A program made the position numbers and the translations under genes. 6,898 nucleotides of DNA from an uncultured Opitutaceae bacterium (GTDB taxonomy: Bacteria; Verrucomicrobiota; Verrucomicrobiae; Opitutales; Opitutaceae), in contig CAMLSH010000209.1 of assembly GCA_946482625.1 (NCBI GenBank), positions 1 through 6,898 of the forward strand, in the 5' to 3' direction. Below, one piece after another: positions 1-5,937 of this stretch. The first letter of the stretch is position 1, and the number at the start of each line of letters is the position of its first letter. The notes beneath the pieces were generated by a model, which saw only the letters and a program-made list of their open reading frames with translations, was not told the origin of the DNA and did not search any database.

Positions 1-378
1 GAGCTCATCTATCGCACGCAGCAGGCCATCGAGAAAAACATCGATCAGTTCTTCGTGTTCGAAATCGACGAGAACCTCATCGCGTGCGTCTCGCTCTATT
101 TTTACCCGGACAAACCGCAGGTCGCCGAAGTGGGTTCACTCTACGTCCTGCCGTTTTACCACAACCGCGGCATCGGCCGGAAGATGGTGGACTACGCCTG
201 CATGATGGCGAAAGAGCGCGGCGCCAAAACCATCGTCGCCCTTTCAACGCAGAGCTACTCGTTCTTCACGAGCGCCCTCAACTTCGAGGAAACGAGCAAA
301 GATATCCTCCCTGAAGCGCGCTTGAAAATGTACGAAGAAAGCGGCCGCAATCCGAAGGTATTGGTGAAGCAGGTGTGA
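1..378 (+). CDS. argA: N-acetylglutamate synthase (amino-acid N-acetyltransferase), C-terminal GNAT domain, 5'-truncated by window edge
   Basis: The reading frame is open from base 1 to a TGA at 376-378, so the visible 125 residues are the C-terminal part of a longer protein; the in-frame GTG at 55 is not the real start. The visible part is a GNAT acetyltransferase fold: a beta strand with AEVGSLYVLP (residues 42-51), the acetyl-CoA pyrophosphate loop NRGIGR (55-60), and an FF.SALNF segment (about 78-85). The ending, DILPEARLKMYEESGRNPKVL, matches the LPE...Y..S.. KVL ending typical of ArgA-type N-acetylglutamate synthases. That enzyme transfers acetyl from acetyl-CoA to glutamate, the first step of arginine synthesis, in the cytoplasm. 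Full-length ArgA normally carries an amino-acid-kinase-like domain before this region, which would lie outside the window. A generic GNAT is the alternative; GNAT membership is near certain, the argA assignment likely. Confidence 0.78.
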   Translation, partial: ELIYRTQQAIEKNIDQFFVFEIDENLIACVSLYFYPDKPQVAEVGSLYVLPFYHNRGIGRKMVDYACMMAKERGAKTIVALSTQSYSFFTSALNFEETSKDILPEARLKMYEESGRNPKVLVKQV

Positions 379-381
379 GCG

Positions 382-413
382 TCTGTTCTCATACAGCTGC
401 GACAACGAACAGA
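382..413. repeat. Inverted repeat just after argA
   Basis: TCTGTTC at 382-388 pairs perfectly with GAACAGA at 407-413 around an 18-base loop, three bases after the argA stop codon. It could fold at the 3' end of the argA transcript. There is no T-run after it, so it does not look like an ordinary intrinsic terminator. A 7-bp stem with a loop this long can occur by chance. Confidence 0.25.
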
Positions 414-428
414 TAAAGCGGCCTACGG

Positions 429-836
429 ATGAAACGAGCGCTTCTACTGTTTACGTTTCTGACCATCGGGGGAATCAGCTTCATCCTTAACCTGATCATG
501 GTAGGCCCGTATGAAATCAAAGGGCATAAAACGACTGGAGTCGTCAAAGAGTATATCCGTGAAGTGGGAAGCCGCACAACATGGAGACCAGTGATTGAAC
601 TAACGAGAGGAGAAAAACCTGTTCAGGTGGCTTCTCGTGAAGCTTGGCGAAGCAAATGGTATGACGTCGGAGAAACAGTGCCCGTACTGGAGTTGCCCTC
701 GAAAGCACCTCTCGTCGGTTCGTTTATTTGTCGCTGGAGTTTTGGGTTCTCGATGCTCCTAGTTTTTTTGTTCAGCCTGTTTCAGATCCTCAAAACGCTT
801 AGCGCGGGAAAGGTTGCAGGTAGAACCGCCCCGTGA
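429..836 (+). CDS. Small membrane protein, DUF3592-like
   Basis: A 135-residue protein with a hydrophobic helix at about 4-27, a polar middle (about 28-93), a second hydrophobic helix at about 99-120 and a short basic tail. The middle has the pattern of DUF3592 proteins: a G.V.E. strand, then RPVIELT, then a Y.VGE.VPVLEL segment just before the second helix. Members are small two-helix membrane proteins of unknown biochemical role with a beta-rich extracytoplasmic loop; no function should be assumed. The ATG at 429 is the first good start and gives the N-terminal Lys-Arg before the helix; no strong Shine-Dalgarno is seen. The gene is compositionally unlike its surroundings: bases 481-780 count to about 48% G+C, against about 63% in a sampled argA line and 63-70% in sampled lines of the two-component genes. 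This suggests acquisition from elsewhere. It sits 50 bases after argA on the same strand. Confidence 0.72.
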   Translation: MKRALLLFTFLTIGGISFILNLIMVGPYEIKGHKTTGVVKEYIREVGSRTTWRPVIELTRGEKPVQVASREAWRSKWYDVGETVPVLELPSKAPLVGSFICRWSFGFSMLLVFLFSLFQILKTLSAGKVAGRTAP

Positions 837-852
837 CGTTTCCCTGCTCGCT

Positions 853-864
853 GGCAAATTTGCC
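853..864. promoter_or_regulatory. Perfect 12-bp palindrome before the broken antitoxin-like gene
   Basis: GGCAAATTTGCC is a perfect palindrome ending three bases before the ATG at 868. The position would suit an autoregulatory operator of an antitoxin-type gene. One or two 12-bp palindromes are expected by chance in a sequence this long, so only the placement makes it worth listing. Confidence 0.2.
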
Positions 865-867
865 GCG

Positions 868-1060
868 ATGACGGTGCTTGAGCTCAAACAGCAGATTTCC
901 CGTCTTTACCTGCGCGAACTAAACGCCTACATGGTCCCGCCACGGAGGTCCCGAACGGCGGATGATCTCCAAACGCATGCGCGATATGGATCGCAGGCAA
1001 AAGCTACGGGTTCAGGAGCTGGAAAAACGACTCGGCAACGTGGCTAAGCGCGAGAAGCCT
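868..1060 (+). pseudogene. Frameshifted small helical protein, antitoxin-like remnant
   Basis: From the ATG at 868 the frame reads MTVLELKQQISRL..LRELNAYMV, an amphipathic helical start resembling short antitoxin or addiction-module components. After about residue 23 that frame turns into low-quality Arg/Ser/Thr-rich sequence and stops at 1045-1047. The next frame (+1) reads ISKRMRDMDRRQKLRVQELE from 965 onward, a natural continuation of such a helical protein. Skipping one C in the CCC run at 936-938 joins the two halves as ...YMVRHGGPERRMISKRMRDMD... . The simplest reading is a one-base insertion, either a real mutation or a sequencing error. The second frame has no stop until 1136-1138, inside the 3' end of the convergent protease gene, so the original end is probably also lost. 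No partner toxin gene is visible. The family resemblance is from memory of similar small proteins and is uncertain; the frame switch is seen directly. Confidence 0.45.
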
Positions 1061-1074
1061 CAGCTCAGCGCTTA
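1045..1074. terminator. Hairpin between convergent genes, possible bidirectional terminator
   Basis: TAAGCGCGAG (1045-1054) pairs with CTC-A-GCGCTTA (1064-1074), a 10-bp stem with one bulged A and a 9-base loop. It lies where the broken antitoxin-like gene and the minus-strand protease gene converge, and it contains the protease stop codon (1065-1067, read on the minus strand). Its placement fits a shared transcription end. Neither side has a T-run, so intrinsic termination is not certain. Confidence 0.4.
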
Positions 1075-3440
1075 CGCGGAGGTTTCTTGGAAGAGCCTGA
1101 TGTGGTTGGCGCACTCACCGTCAGCGACAGCGTCTTGATGCCGGTACCTCCCGCGTTCGTCGCGCGAAGTTCAACCGCGTAGACGCCCGCCGTGACCGTG
1201 GTCGAAACGGTGCCGGAGATGAGTCCTGACGAGGTGTTCACGGAGAGACCGGCCGGAAGTCCGCTCGCCCCGTACGAGGTGGGCGAGTTGCTCGCGGCGA
1301 TCTGGTAGCTGAACGCCGAGCCGATGACTGCTGTACCGGTGCCGGCGCTGGTGATGACTGGCGCGGAGATCACCGGATCCGAAACGTTGAGCGCGAAGGT
1401 CTGCACGCTGGTACCGGCGGAGTTGGTCGCGGAGAGGATCACGGAGTAATTGCCCAACGAAGCGCCGGTCGAAACTGTGCCCGAGACAAGCCCGGTGCCG
1501 GTGTTGATCATCAACCCGGAAGGAAGGCCGCTCGCATTGTACGAGGTGGGGAAATTGCTCGCCGTGATCGAGTGGTTGAACGCCTGCCCGCGCACGGCGC
1601 TGCCGGAACTGCTGCTGGTGATGACCGGCGCAGCGACCGAAGACGAAATCACGGTGCCGGTGATCTGGTAGCGGCCGAGGCTGCCGTAGTTCGTGTAGCC
1701 AGTGCCAGGGACGGCGCCTTCGCCGACTCCAACGATCGCGAGATAATAAGTGCCCGCAGAAAGCGTCGCTGAAATCGACGGGAACAACGAACCGGCCGGG
1801 TTCGAGTCCGCCACCGTGTTGCCCGCCGCGTCGTAGAGAATCGCACGGGCGTCGAGATTGGAGACGCCTGTGAGTCCGCTGAATTCAGGCACCAGCGTGA
1901 AACTCACGCCACCGTCCGCACACGTAAATCCATACGTATCCACATCCCCAGAACGCTCGATAAGCCCGATCGTGGAAACGGTCGATCCGCTGCTGAAGCG
2001 CAGGGCGCTCGCGGCGCTCCGCGTGTTACCCGCGTCGTCCGCCATGTAGCCGGCGCGATTACTGGCGGAGGCGATGATCGCGAGATCGTCCTCCGTGTTG
2101 CTGCCGACATTGCCGTTCGTGCCGTAGTTGCCGGCGCTCCACTGAACAACGCTGCTGTAGTAACCGCTGCCCATAATGGGCGCCCAGCTGGTCGCGCCGC
2201 TGCCATGGCCGCTGTAATAGTTTTGGAGCACGTTGCCCGAGGAGTCTCTGAGTCCGTCGTGCGAAAGACCGAGCGTATGGCCGATCTCGTGCGAGATCGC
2301 CTCCGCCACGTAACGCGTGTTGAGCGAGAGGAGATTGGAAAACACCCAGCACGGGATCGTGCTGCTCATGCCGCCGCTGCCCGACGCGCTCCACGAACCG
2401 ATATAGGCCACGCCGCCGGCGGAGCCATACCAGCTGCTCGATTGCGTCACGATGCAGCGCATCCGGCTGCCGGCGGGCGCGTTGTCGTAGCGACTGCGGT
2501 CGGTGGTCACATCGATGTTGAATGGGCGATAATCCTCGGAGACGCGTTGCCACACTTCCGTGATCTGCGCCGCGGAGAGGCCGCTGGAGGACGCGGCGAT
2601 CGTGTTGCCGTTGTTCCAATAGGAATCGGTCACCGTCTCGCCATCGAAGTCGAGATACGCGACCGTCATGGCGGTCGGCCGGCTGCTCAAAAGATACTCG
2701 GAGGCCGCGAGTTGACTGGACTCCGCGCTCGCCGAAGTGACTTCCCCCTCGGCGGTTTGCCCCTGAGCGGCGCGCACGACGGCGCGGGAAACAACCACGA
2801 CGGGCAACTCGATGCACACCACGGCGTCTTTGTTTTTTTCGAGCAGGTAAGCCGCGCCATCCCGACCGGTTTCGATCGAGTACGCGACGGTTCCCTCGGC
2901 AGGAAGAATCACGCCGCCCAAACGGCTCTCGTCTTCACCGAGGCTGAAAGAACCTTTCACGTCCCCCACGAGTTCGCCGCCCACCAGCATTTGCCCATCG
3001 GCCTCGCGCTGCACGACGTTGATACGACCGGAGACAAAACGATTATCGGGCAGCGGCAGTTGAATCGTATCTCCCTGCCGGAGCGAAGAAAGTCCGCCGG
3101 GAATAAGCTCGGCGAGACGTGCCGAACGAAGCGTCGTTTCGGCCGCCGAGGGTGTTTCGAAACGAGCGGGAATCGCGGCGGGCCGGCCTGCGACCATCGG
3201 TGTTTCGAAACCGTACACCTGACGTCCGGTCAGAGCATCCGTCGCCGAATCCGCGGAATTCATTTCGTACTGAGCAACACCCGGAGCCGTCGAATCCAAG
3301 GCGTCGCTGGACGTAACGGCCGCAACGTTCGTTGCTTCCGTTTTAGCCATGAAATTGCGCGTGAGCAAAAGCGCGATCACTGCAAAAATCAAGAAAAGGG
3401 CCGGGGAAAATCGGCGTAGGCGTGTATCTTTTTTGAGCAT
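1065..3440 (-). CDS. Secreted metzincin-type zinc metalloprotease with PPC domain and two Ig-like modules
   Basis: A 791-residue exported protein predicted to cleave proteins outside the cytoplasm. Using the ATG at 3440 as residue 1, it has: a basic start and hydrophobic segment (about 9-29; signal peptide or anchor, no clear cleavage site); a propeptide-like beta-rich region (about 95-212); a catalytic domain (about 257-460) with HEIGHTLGLSHD at 384-395, giving zinc ligands H384, H388 and H394 and catalytic E385, plus a Met-turn APIMG with M423; a pre-peptidase C-terminal (PPC) domain (about 465-597, with GDVDTYGF); two putative-Ig modules (604-692 and 693-781); and a basic tail ending KKPPRKR. 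The motif HExxHxxGxxH places it among metzincins, most like bacterial reprolysin (M12B)-type enzymes; the exact subfamily is uncertain. The ATG is preferred to the TTG at 3458 because AAGG lies before it, although the spacing is short. It is divergent from the GNAT gene and convergent with the upstream remnant. A second in-frame stop (TAG) follows seven codons after the first. Confidence 0.88.
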   Translation of the reverse strand: MLKKDTRLRRFSPALFLIFAVIALLLTRNFMAKTEATNVAAVTSSDALDSTAPGVAQYEMNSADSATDALTGRQVYGFETPMVAGRPAAIPARFETPSAAETTLRSARLAELIPGGLSSLRQGDTIQLPLPDNRFVSGRINVVQREADGQMLVGGELVGDVKGSFSLGEDESRLGGVILPAEGTVAYSIETGRDGAAYLLEKNKDAVVCIELPVVVVSRAVVRAAQGQTAEGEVTSASAESSQLAASEYLLSSRPTAMTVAYLDFDGETVTDSYWNNGNTIAASSSGLSAAQITEVWQRVSEDYRPFNIDVTTDRSRYDNAPAGSRMRCIVTQSSSWYGSAGGVAYIGSWSASGSGGMSSTIPCWVFSNLLSLNTRYVAEAISHEIGHTLGLSHDGLRDSSGNVLQNYYSGHGSGATSWAPIMGSGYYSSVVQWSAGNYGTNGNVGSNTEDDLAIIASASNRAGYMADDAGNTRSAASALRFSSGSTVSTIGLIERSGDVDTYGFTCADGGVSFTLVPEFSGLTGVSNLDARAILYDAAGNTVADSNPAGSLFPSISATLSAGTYYLAIVGVGEGAVPGTGYTNYGSLGRYQITGTVISSSVAAPVITSSSSGSAVRGQAFNHSITASNFPTSYNASGLPSGLMINTGTGLVSGTVSTGASLGNYSVILSATNSAGTSVQTFALNVSDPVISAPVITSAGTGTAVIGSAFSYQIAASNSPTSYGASGLPAGLSVNTSSGLISGTVSTTVTAGVYAVELRATNAGGTGIKTLSLTVSAPTTSGSSKKPPRKR
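1098..1631 (-). repeat. Tandem duplication encoding two 89-residue Ig-like modules
   Basis: Two adjacent copies of exactly 89 codons lie in the protease gene: 1631-1365 and 1364-1098, read on the minus strand. Both begin APVITS and share PTSY.ASGLP.GL and SGTVST. A hand alignment without gaps gives 52 identical residues of 89. These are putative-Ig (He_PIG-type) modules, usually found on surface and secreted proteins as spacers or for binding. The equal length and lack of gaps point to internal duplication. Confidence 0.85.
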
Positions 3441-3731
3441 GCGCCTTGGTCGGCACAAATCCGGACTCGGTCAACGGGGACGCGTAGCGCGGCTGCTTTT
3501 TACCGTCTGTTTTCTTCCACACTTCGGGTGAAGTCCCCTATCCGTTCGCCGGATACGTAAACTCTTTTTCAACGATGGCGCGCGAAGGAATGCACTCCGC
3601 GGCACCTGTTTATCTCATGCAGCACGCGAGAGTGCCTCCCGCAGCCCGCGGTCTTCGCGTTGCCTGCGTGCAGGGGCAAGCTACTCATCCCGCTGCGGAC
3701 GCCATCTGACACCCAAACCCATTCGCCAAAA
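3441..3731. other. Divergent intergenic region between protease and GNAT genes
   Basis: These 291 bases separate two divergently transcribed genes and must hold promoters for both unless the GNAT gene starts further upstream. No convincing -35/-10 pair was found on either strand. Two short perfect hairpins sit in the middle and are listed separately. No credible gene was seen here; short open frames have no recognisable content. Confidence 0.5.
3521..3555. repeat. Two adjacent small hairpins upstream of the protease gene
   Basis: ACTTC-GGGT-GAAGT (3521-3534) is followed four bases later by TATCCG-TTCGC-CGGATA (3539-3555). Both are perfect stems with short loops. They lie about 80-115 bases upstream of the protease start on its template side and could act as operators or as structure in a 5' leader. 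Each alone is short enough to arise by chance. Confidence 0.3.
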
Positions 3732-4145
3732 ATGAATCTCACCTACGAGTCCAGCCGCCGGATAAACGCAGACACGTTCATCGATCTCCTCAAACGCTCT
3801 ACGCTCGCAGAACGCCGTCCGGTCGATGATCGCGAGTGCATCGAAGCGATGCTGCAACACGCGAACCTCCTTTGCACCGCGTGGGACGGCGAGACGCTGG
3901 TCGGCGTCGCAAGGTCGGTCACCGATTTCGCCTTCTGCTGCTACCTGTCCGATCTCGCTGTGGCGGAAACGCATCAACACCGCGGCGTCGGTCGCGAACT
4001 CATCCGCCTCACGCAAAAACAACTCGGCCAGCGCGCAAAACTCATCCTGCTCGCGGCGCCAAAAGCGGAAACTTATTATCCGAAGCTCGGCTTCACTGCT
4101 CATCATTCCGCGTGGATTATTCCCGCCAACAGACCGCTTCGTTGA
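3732..4145 (+). CDS. GNAT family N-acetyltransferase
   Basis: A 137-residue single-domain cytoplasmic acetyltransferase, a usual length for this family. The N-terminal part carries ERRPVDD (27-33) and ANLLCTAWDGETLVGVARS (44-62), then the strand CCYLSDLAV (69-77). The acetyl-CoA pyrophosphate loop is QHRGVGREL (82-90), and the C-terminal signature is YYPKLGF (115-121). Together these mark a common bacterial GNAT subgroup; the acceptor substrate is unknown and cannot be read from the sequence. The frame stays open upstream to a TTG at 3660, but ATG 3732 is chosen because family similarity begins at MNLTYESS and the upstream residues look random. No Shine-Dalgarno is evident; the ATG follows an A-rich stretch. 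It is followed by a 245-base gap before the cytochrome gene, so co-transcription is uncertain. Confidence 0.87.
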   Translation: MNLTYESSRRINADTFIDLLKRSTLAERRPVDDRECIEAMLQHANLLCTAWDGETLVGVARSVTDFAFCCYLSDLAVAETHQHRGVGRELIRLTQKQLGQRAKLILLAAPKAETYYPKLGFTAHHSAWIIPANRPLR

Positions 4146-4311
4146 GCACGTCACTCAACCGGCGGCGAGACGCGAAACGAGTCCACTTCGCGTGAACGCG
4201 CCTCCCAGCGTCGCATTGCCTCTGCGGACTCCAGCGCGCAATAGCGGTGACTGCTCATCTCATAGATATTGCCTGCTGATTTCCGGCCCTCTTCGGCCCC
4301 CCTCGAATCGG

Positions 4312-4349
4312 GATTAGAAAACTCTAATCTTCCGCGCACCGTTTTCTAA
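4312..4349. promoter_or_regulatory. TCTAA repeat cluster upstream of the cytochrome b gene, candidate operator
   Basis: GATTAGA-AAAC-TCTAATC (4312-4329) is a perfect 7-bp inverted repeat. A further TCTAA occurs at 4345-4349, exactly 22 bases (about two helix turns) after the TCTAA at 4323-4327, inside an imperfect palindrome CCGTTTTCTAAGACGG (4339-4354). Three copies of an A/T-rich pentamer in 36 bases of GC-rich DNA, 40-80 bases before the start codon, fit a binding site for a regulator. The downstream OmpR-type regulator is an obvious candidate, but that link is inference. Confidence 0.35.
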
Positions 4350-4390
4350 GACGGGAGCGCCTACGATGGTCGGCAGTCCACCGCCTTTCC

Positions 4391-5158
4391 ATGAAGAAGA
4401 TTCTGATCTGGGACATTCCCACCCGCCTGTTTCACTGGGCCTTCGCGGCCTCTTTAACCGCCTCGCTCGCCATCGCCTTCCTCATCGATGACGACAGCCC
4501 GCTCTTCCAGCTACACATGCTATTCGGTCTGATCGCTGCGTTCCTCCTCCTCGTGCGAATCGTCCTCGGTCTGATCGGTTCGCGCTACGCACGGTTCGCG
4601 AACTTTCCCGTGCGTCCGACCGAGATCGTCGGCTATTTCGTCGGCGTCCTTACCGGGAAAGCCCGGACCTACGCCGGCAACAATCCAGGATCGGCCATGG
4701 CCGCACTGGCGATGTTCGCGCTGGTACCGCTCCTCATTTTCACCGGCATCGGCACGGGTGGTGAAGCACTCGAAGACATCCACGAGGTGCTCGCCTACCT
4801 TTTGCTCGGAGTGATCGGCGCACATCTGCTCGGATTGATCGCCCACACGATCCGGCACCGCGAAAACATCGCCGCCGCGATGATCACGGGCCGGAAAATC
4901 GTCTCGCCGGAAGAGGCGCTCAAGTCCGCCCATCCCGTGTGGGGCCTCGTGCTCCTTCTCACCGGCGCCGTGTGGATCGTCGCGCTCTTCAACAATCACG
5001 ACGCACAAGCCGCGACCGTCCGCATCCCCGTCATCGGCACCGTCCTGCAGCTCGGCGAAAACGAGGGTGAAGAAAACGACAACAAGGAGCACGGGCGGGA
5101 CGAGCGTCACCGTGGGAAACACTCCAAGGACGACGACCACGACAACGATAACGACTAG
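4391..5158 (+). CDS. Cytochrome b561-type membrane protein with charged His/Asp-rich C-terminal tail
   Basis: A 255-residue inner-membrane di-haem cytochrome b of the b561 / Ni-Fe-hydrogenase cytochrome b type, expected to pass electrons between quinones and a partner protein. It opens with the family signature WDIPTRLFHW (7-16). Predicted helices lie at about 14-32, 42-62, 102-122, 131-152 and 183-200. Likely haem ligands are H15, H42, H131 and H145, with H152 also near the last. Basic residues in the loops at 54-75 and 155-168 put those loops in the cytoplasm, so the C-terminus after the fifth helix should be periplasmic. Residues 223-255 are a low-complexity tail of Glu, Asp, Asn, Lys, Arg and five His; such tails can bind metal ions, though that is inference here. 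No cytochrome c, PepSY or hydrogenase partner gene is visible. The ATG at 4391 is in the right place for the family; no clear Shine-Dalgarno precedes it. A 101-base gap separates it from the regulator gene. Confidence 0.87.
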   Translation: MKKILIWDIPTRLFHWAFAASLTASLAIAFLIDDDSPLFQLHMLFGLIAAFLLLVRIVLGLIGSRYARFANFPVRPTEIVGYFVGVLTGKARTYAGNNPGSAMAALAMFALVPLLIFTGIGTGGEALEDIHEVLAYLLLGVIGAHLLGLIAHTIRHRENIAAAMITGRKIVSPEEALKSAHPVWGLVLLLTGAVWIVALFNNHDAQAATVRIPVIGTVLQLGENEGEENDNKEHGRDERHRGKHSKDDDHDNDND

Positions 5159-5209
5159 ATTCACGCTCGTCATTTGTTCCTGTTGCGCAAACCGCCCCCG
5201 CTGGCCTGA

Positions 5210-5240
5210 TGACGCACGCGGGCTCGCGTCGTATGCGTCA
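5210..5240. promoter_or_regulatory. Inverted repeat just upstream of the response regulator gene
   Basis: TGACGCA (5210-5216) and TGCGTCA (5234-5240) form a perfect 7-bp inverted repeat with 17 bases between, ending 19 bases before the regulator start. A second GCGTC at 5226-5230 adds a direct repeat. Such a site could serve autoregulation or fold in the leader. It is also compatible with chance given the GC-rich context. Confidence 0.28.
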
Positions 5241-5259
5241 ACCTCGTTGAAATCCGGCC

Positions 5260-5937
5260 ATGCGAATCCTCATCGCTGAAGACGAAGCCAAAGTCGCCGA
5301 GCACATCCGCCGAGGGCTCGTCGAAGCGGGCTACGCGGTCGATGTCGCGGTCGATGGCAACGAGGCGCTGTGGCTCGCGGAAAATCACCCCTACGATGCG
5401 ATGGTGCTCGATGTCATGATGCCCGGACAGGATGGCTTCACCGCCGTGCGGCAGATGCGGCGCAAAGGAATCCACGCCCCGGTCATCTTTCTGACCGCGC
5501 GACACGAACTCGACGATCGCGTGCGCGGATTGGATGCAGGGGCCGACGACTACCTCGCAAAACCGTTTTCCATGGTCGAACTGCTGGCGCGCTTGCGGGC
5601 GCTGCTCCGCCGGCAGCGCGCCGAACCGCTCGACCGGGTACGCGTCGCCGATCTCGAACTCGACCTGCTCGCACGCACCGCGCATCGGGGTGGCGAGGAA
5701 ATCACACTCACGAATCGCGAATTTGCCCTGCTCGAACTCCTGATGGTTTCCTCGCCCAAACCCGTGAGTAAAACGGCGATCGTCGAGCACGTGTGGGATC
5801 AGCACTTCGATTCGGGGACGAACGTGATCAACGTTTACGTGAACTACCTGCGGGAAAAAATCGACCGCGCCGGCTGGACTCCGCTCATCCACACCGTGCG
5901 TGGCGTCGGCTACGTGTTGAAGGAGTCCGCCGGATGA
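5260..5937 (+). CDS. OmpR-family response regulator (CusR/CopR-like)
   Basis: A 225-residue cytoplasmic transcription factor activated by phosphorylation. The receiver domain (about 1-117) has the acidic pocket E7/D8, phosphoacceptor D51 in LDVMMPGQDG, switch threonine T79 in FLTA, and K101 in the conserved LAKPF. The winged-helix DNA-binding domain (about 126-222) carries LTNREFALLELL, a recognition-helix region around NVINVYVNYLREKID, and the closing HTVRGVGYVL. All key residues are intact. The sequence resembles the heavy-metal group (CusR/CopR) within the OmpR family, but this does not establish what it senses. It overlaps the kinase gene by four bases (ATGA at 5934-5937), so the two are translationally coupled. 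The start at 5260 gives MRILIAEDE, the normal receiver N-terminus; no strong Shine-Dalgarno is present. Confidence 0.93.
   Translation: MRILIAEDEAKVAEHIRRGLVEAGYAVDVAVDGNEALWLAENHPYDAMVLDVMMPGQDGFTAVRQMRRKGIHAPVIFLTARHELDDRVRGLDAGADDYLAKPFSMVELLARLRALLRRQRAEPLDRVRVADLELDLLARTAHRGGEEITLTNREFALLELLMVSSPKPVSKTAIVEHVWDQHFDSGTNVINVYVNYLREKIDRAGWTPLIHTVRGVGYVLKESAG

Noticed and set aside
2059..2817. Minus-strand frame of 252 codons in another frame inside the protease gene
   Set aside because: Arg-rich translation without domain signals, lying fully inside the catalytic-domain coding sequence.
2205..3419. Long plus-strand open frame (404 codons) opposite the protease gene
   Set aside because: It is rich in Arg, His, Ala and Gly with no recognisable domain, and is the mirror of a well-supported coding frame in GC-rich DNA. 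The minus-strand protein has complete catalytic motifs.
3660..3731. Upstream TTG start for the GNAT gene
   Set aside because: The extra 24 residues do not resemble the family N-terminus, while the ATG at 3732 gives the expected start and length.
4151..4257. Possible minus-strand small protein of 35 residues after the GNAT gene
   Set aside because: It begins at an ATG (4257) and looks mildly protein-like, but has no ribosome binding site, no recognised family and no supporting context.
4291..4304. GGCC-CTCTTC-GGCC as a terminator of the GNAT gene
   Set aside because: Only four paired bases and followed by a C-run rather than T-run; too weak to call.
4520..5173. Minus-strand open frame of 217 codons opposite the cytochrome gene
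   Set aside because: The Val-rich start is the antisense of the Asp/Asn-rich cytochrome tail; the plus-strand protein has the family signature and haem histidines.
5170..5892. Minus-strand open frame of 240 codons opposite the response regulator
   Set aside because: The plus strand encodes a complete OmpR-family regulator; the antisense translation has no known features.
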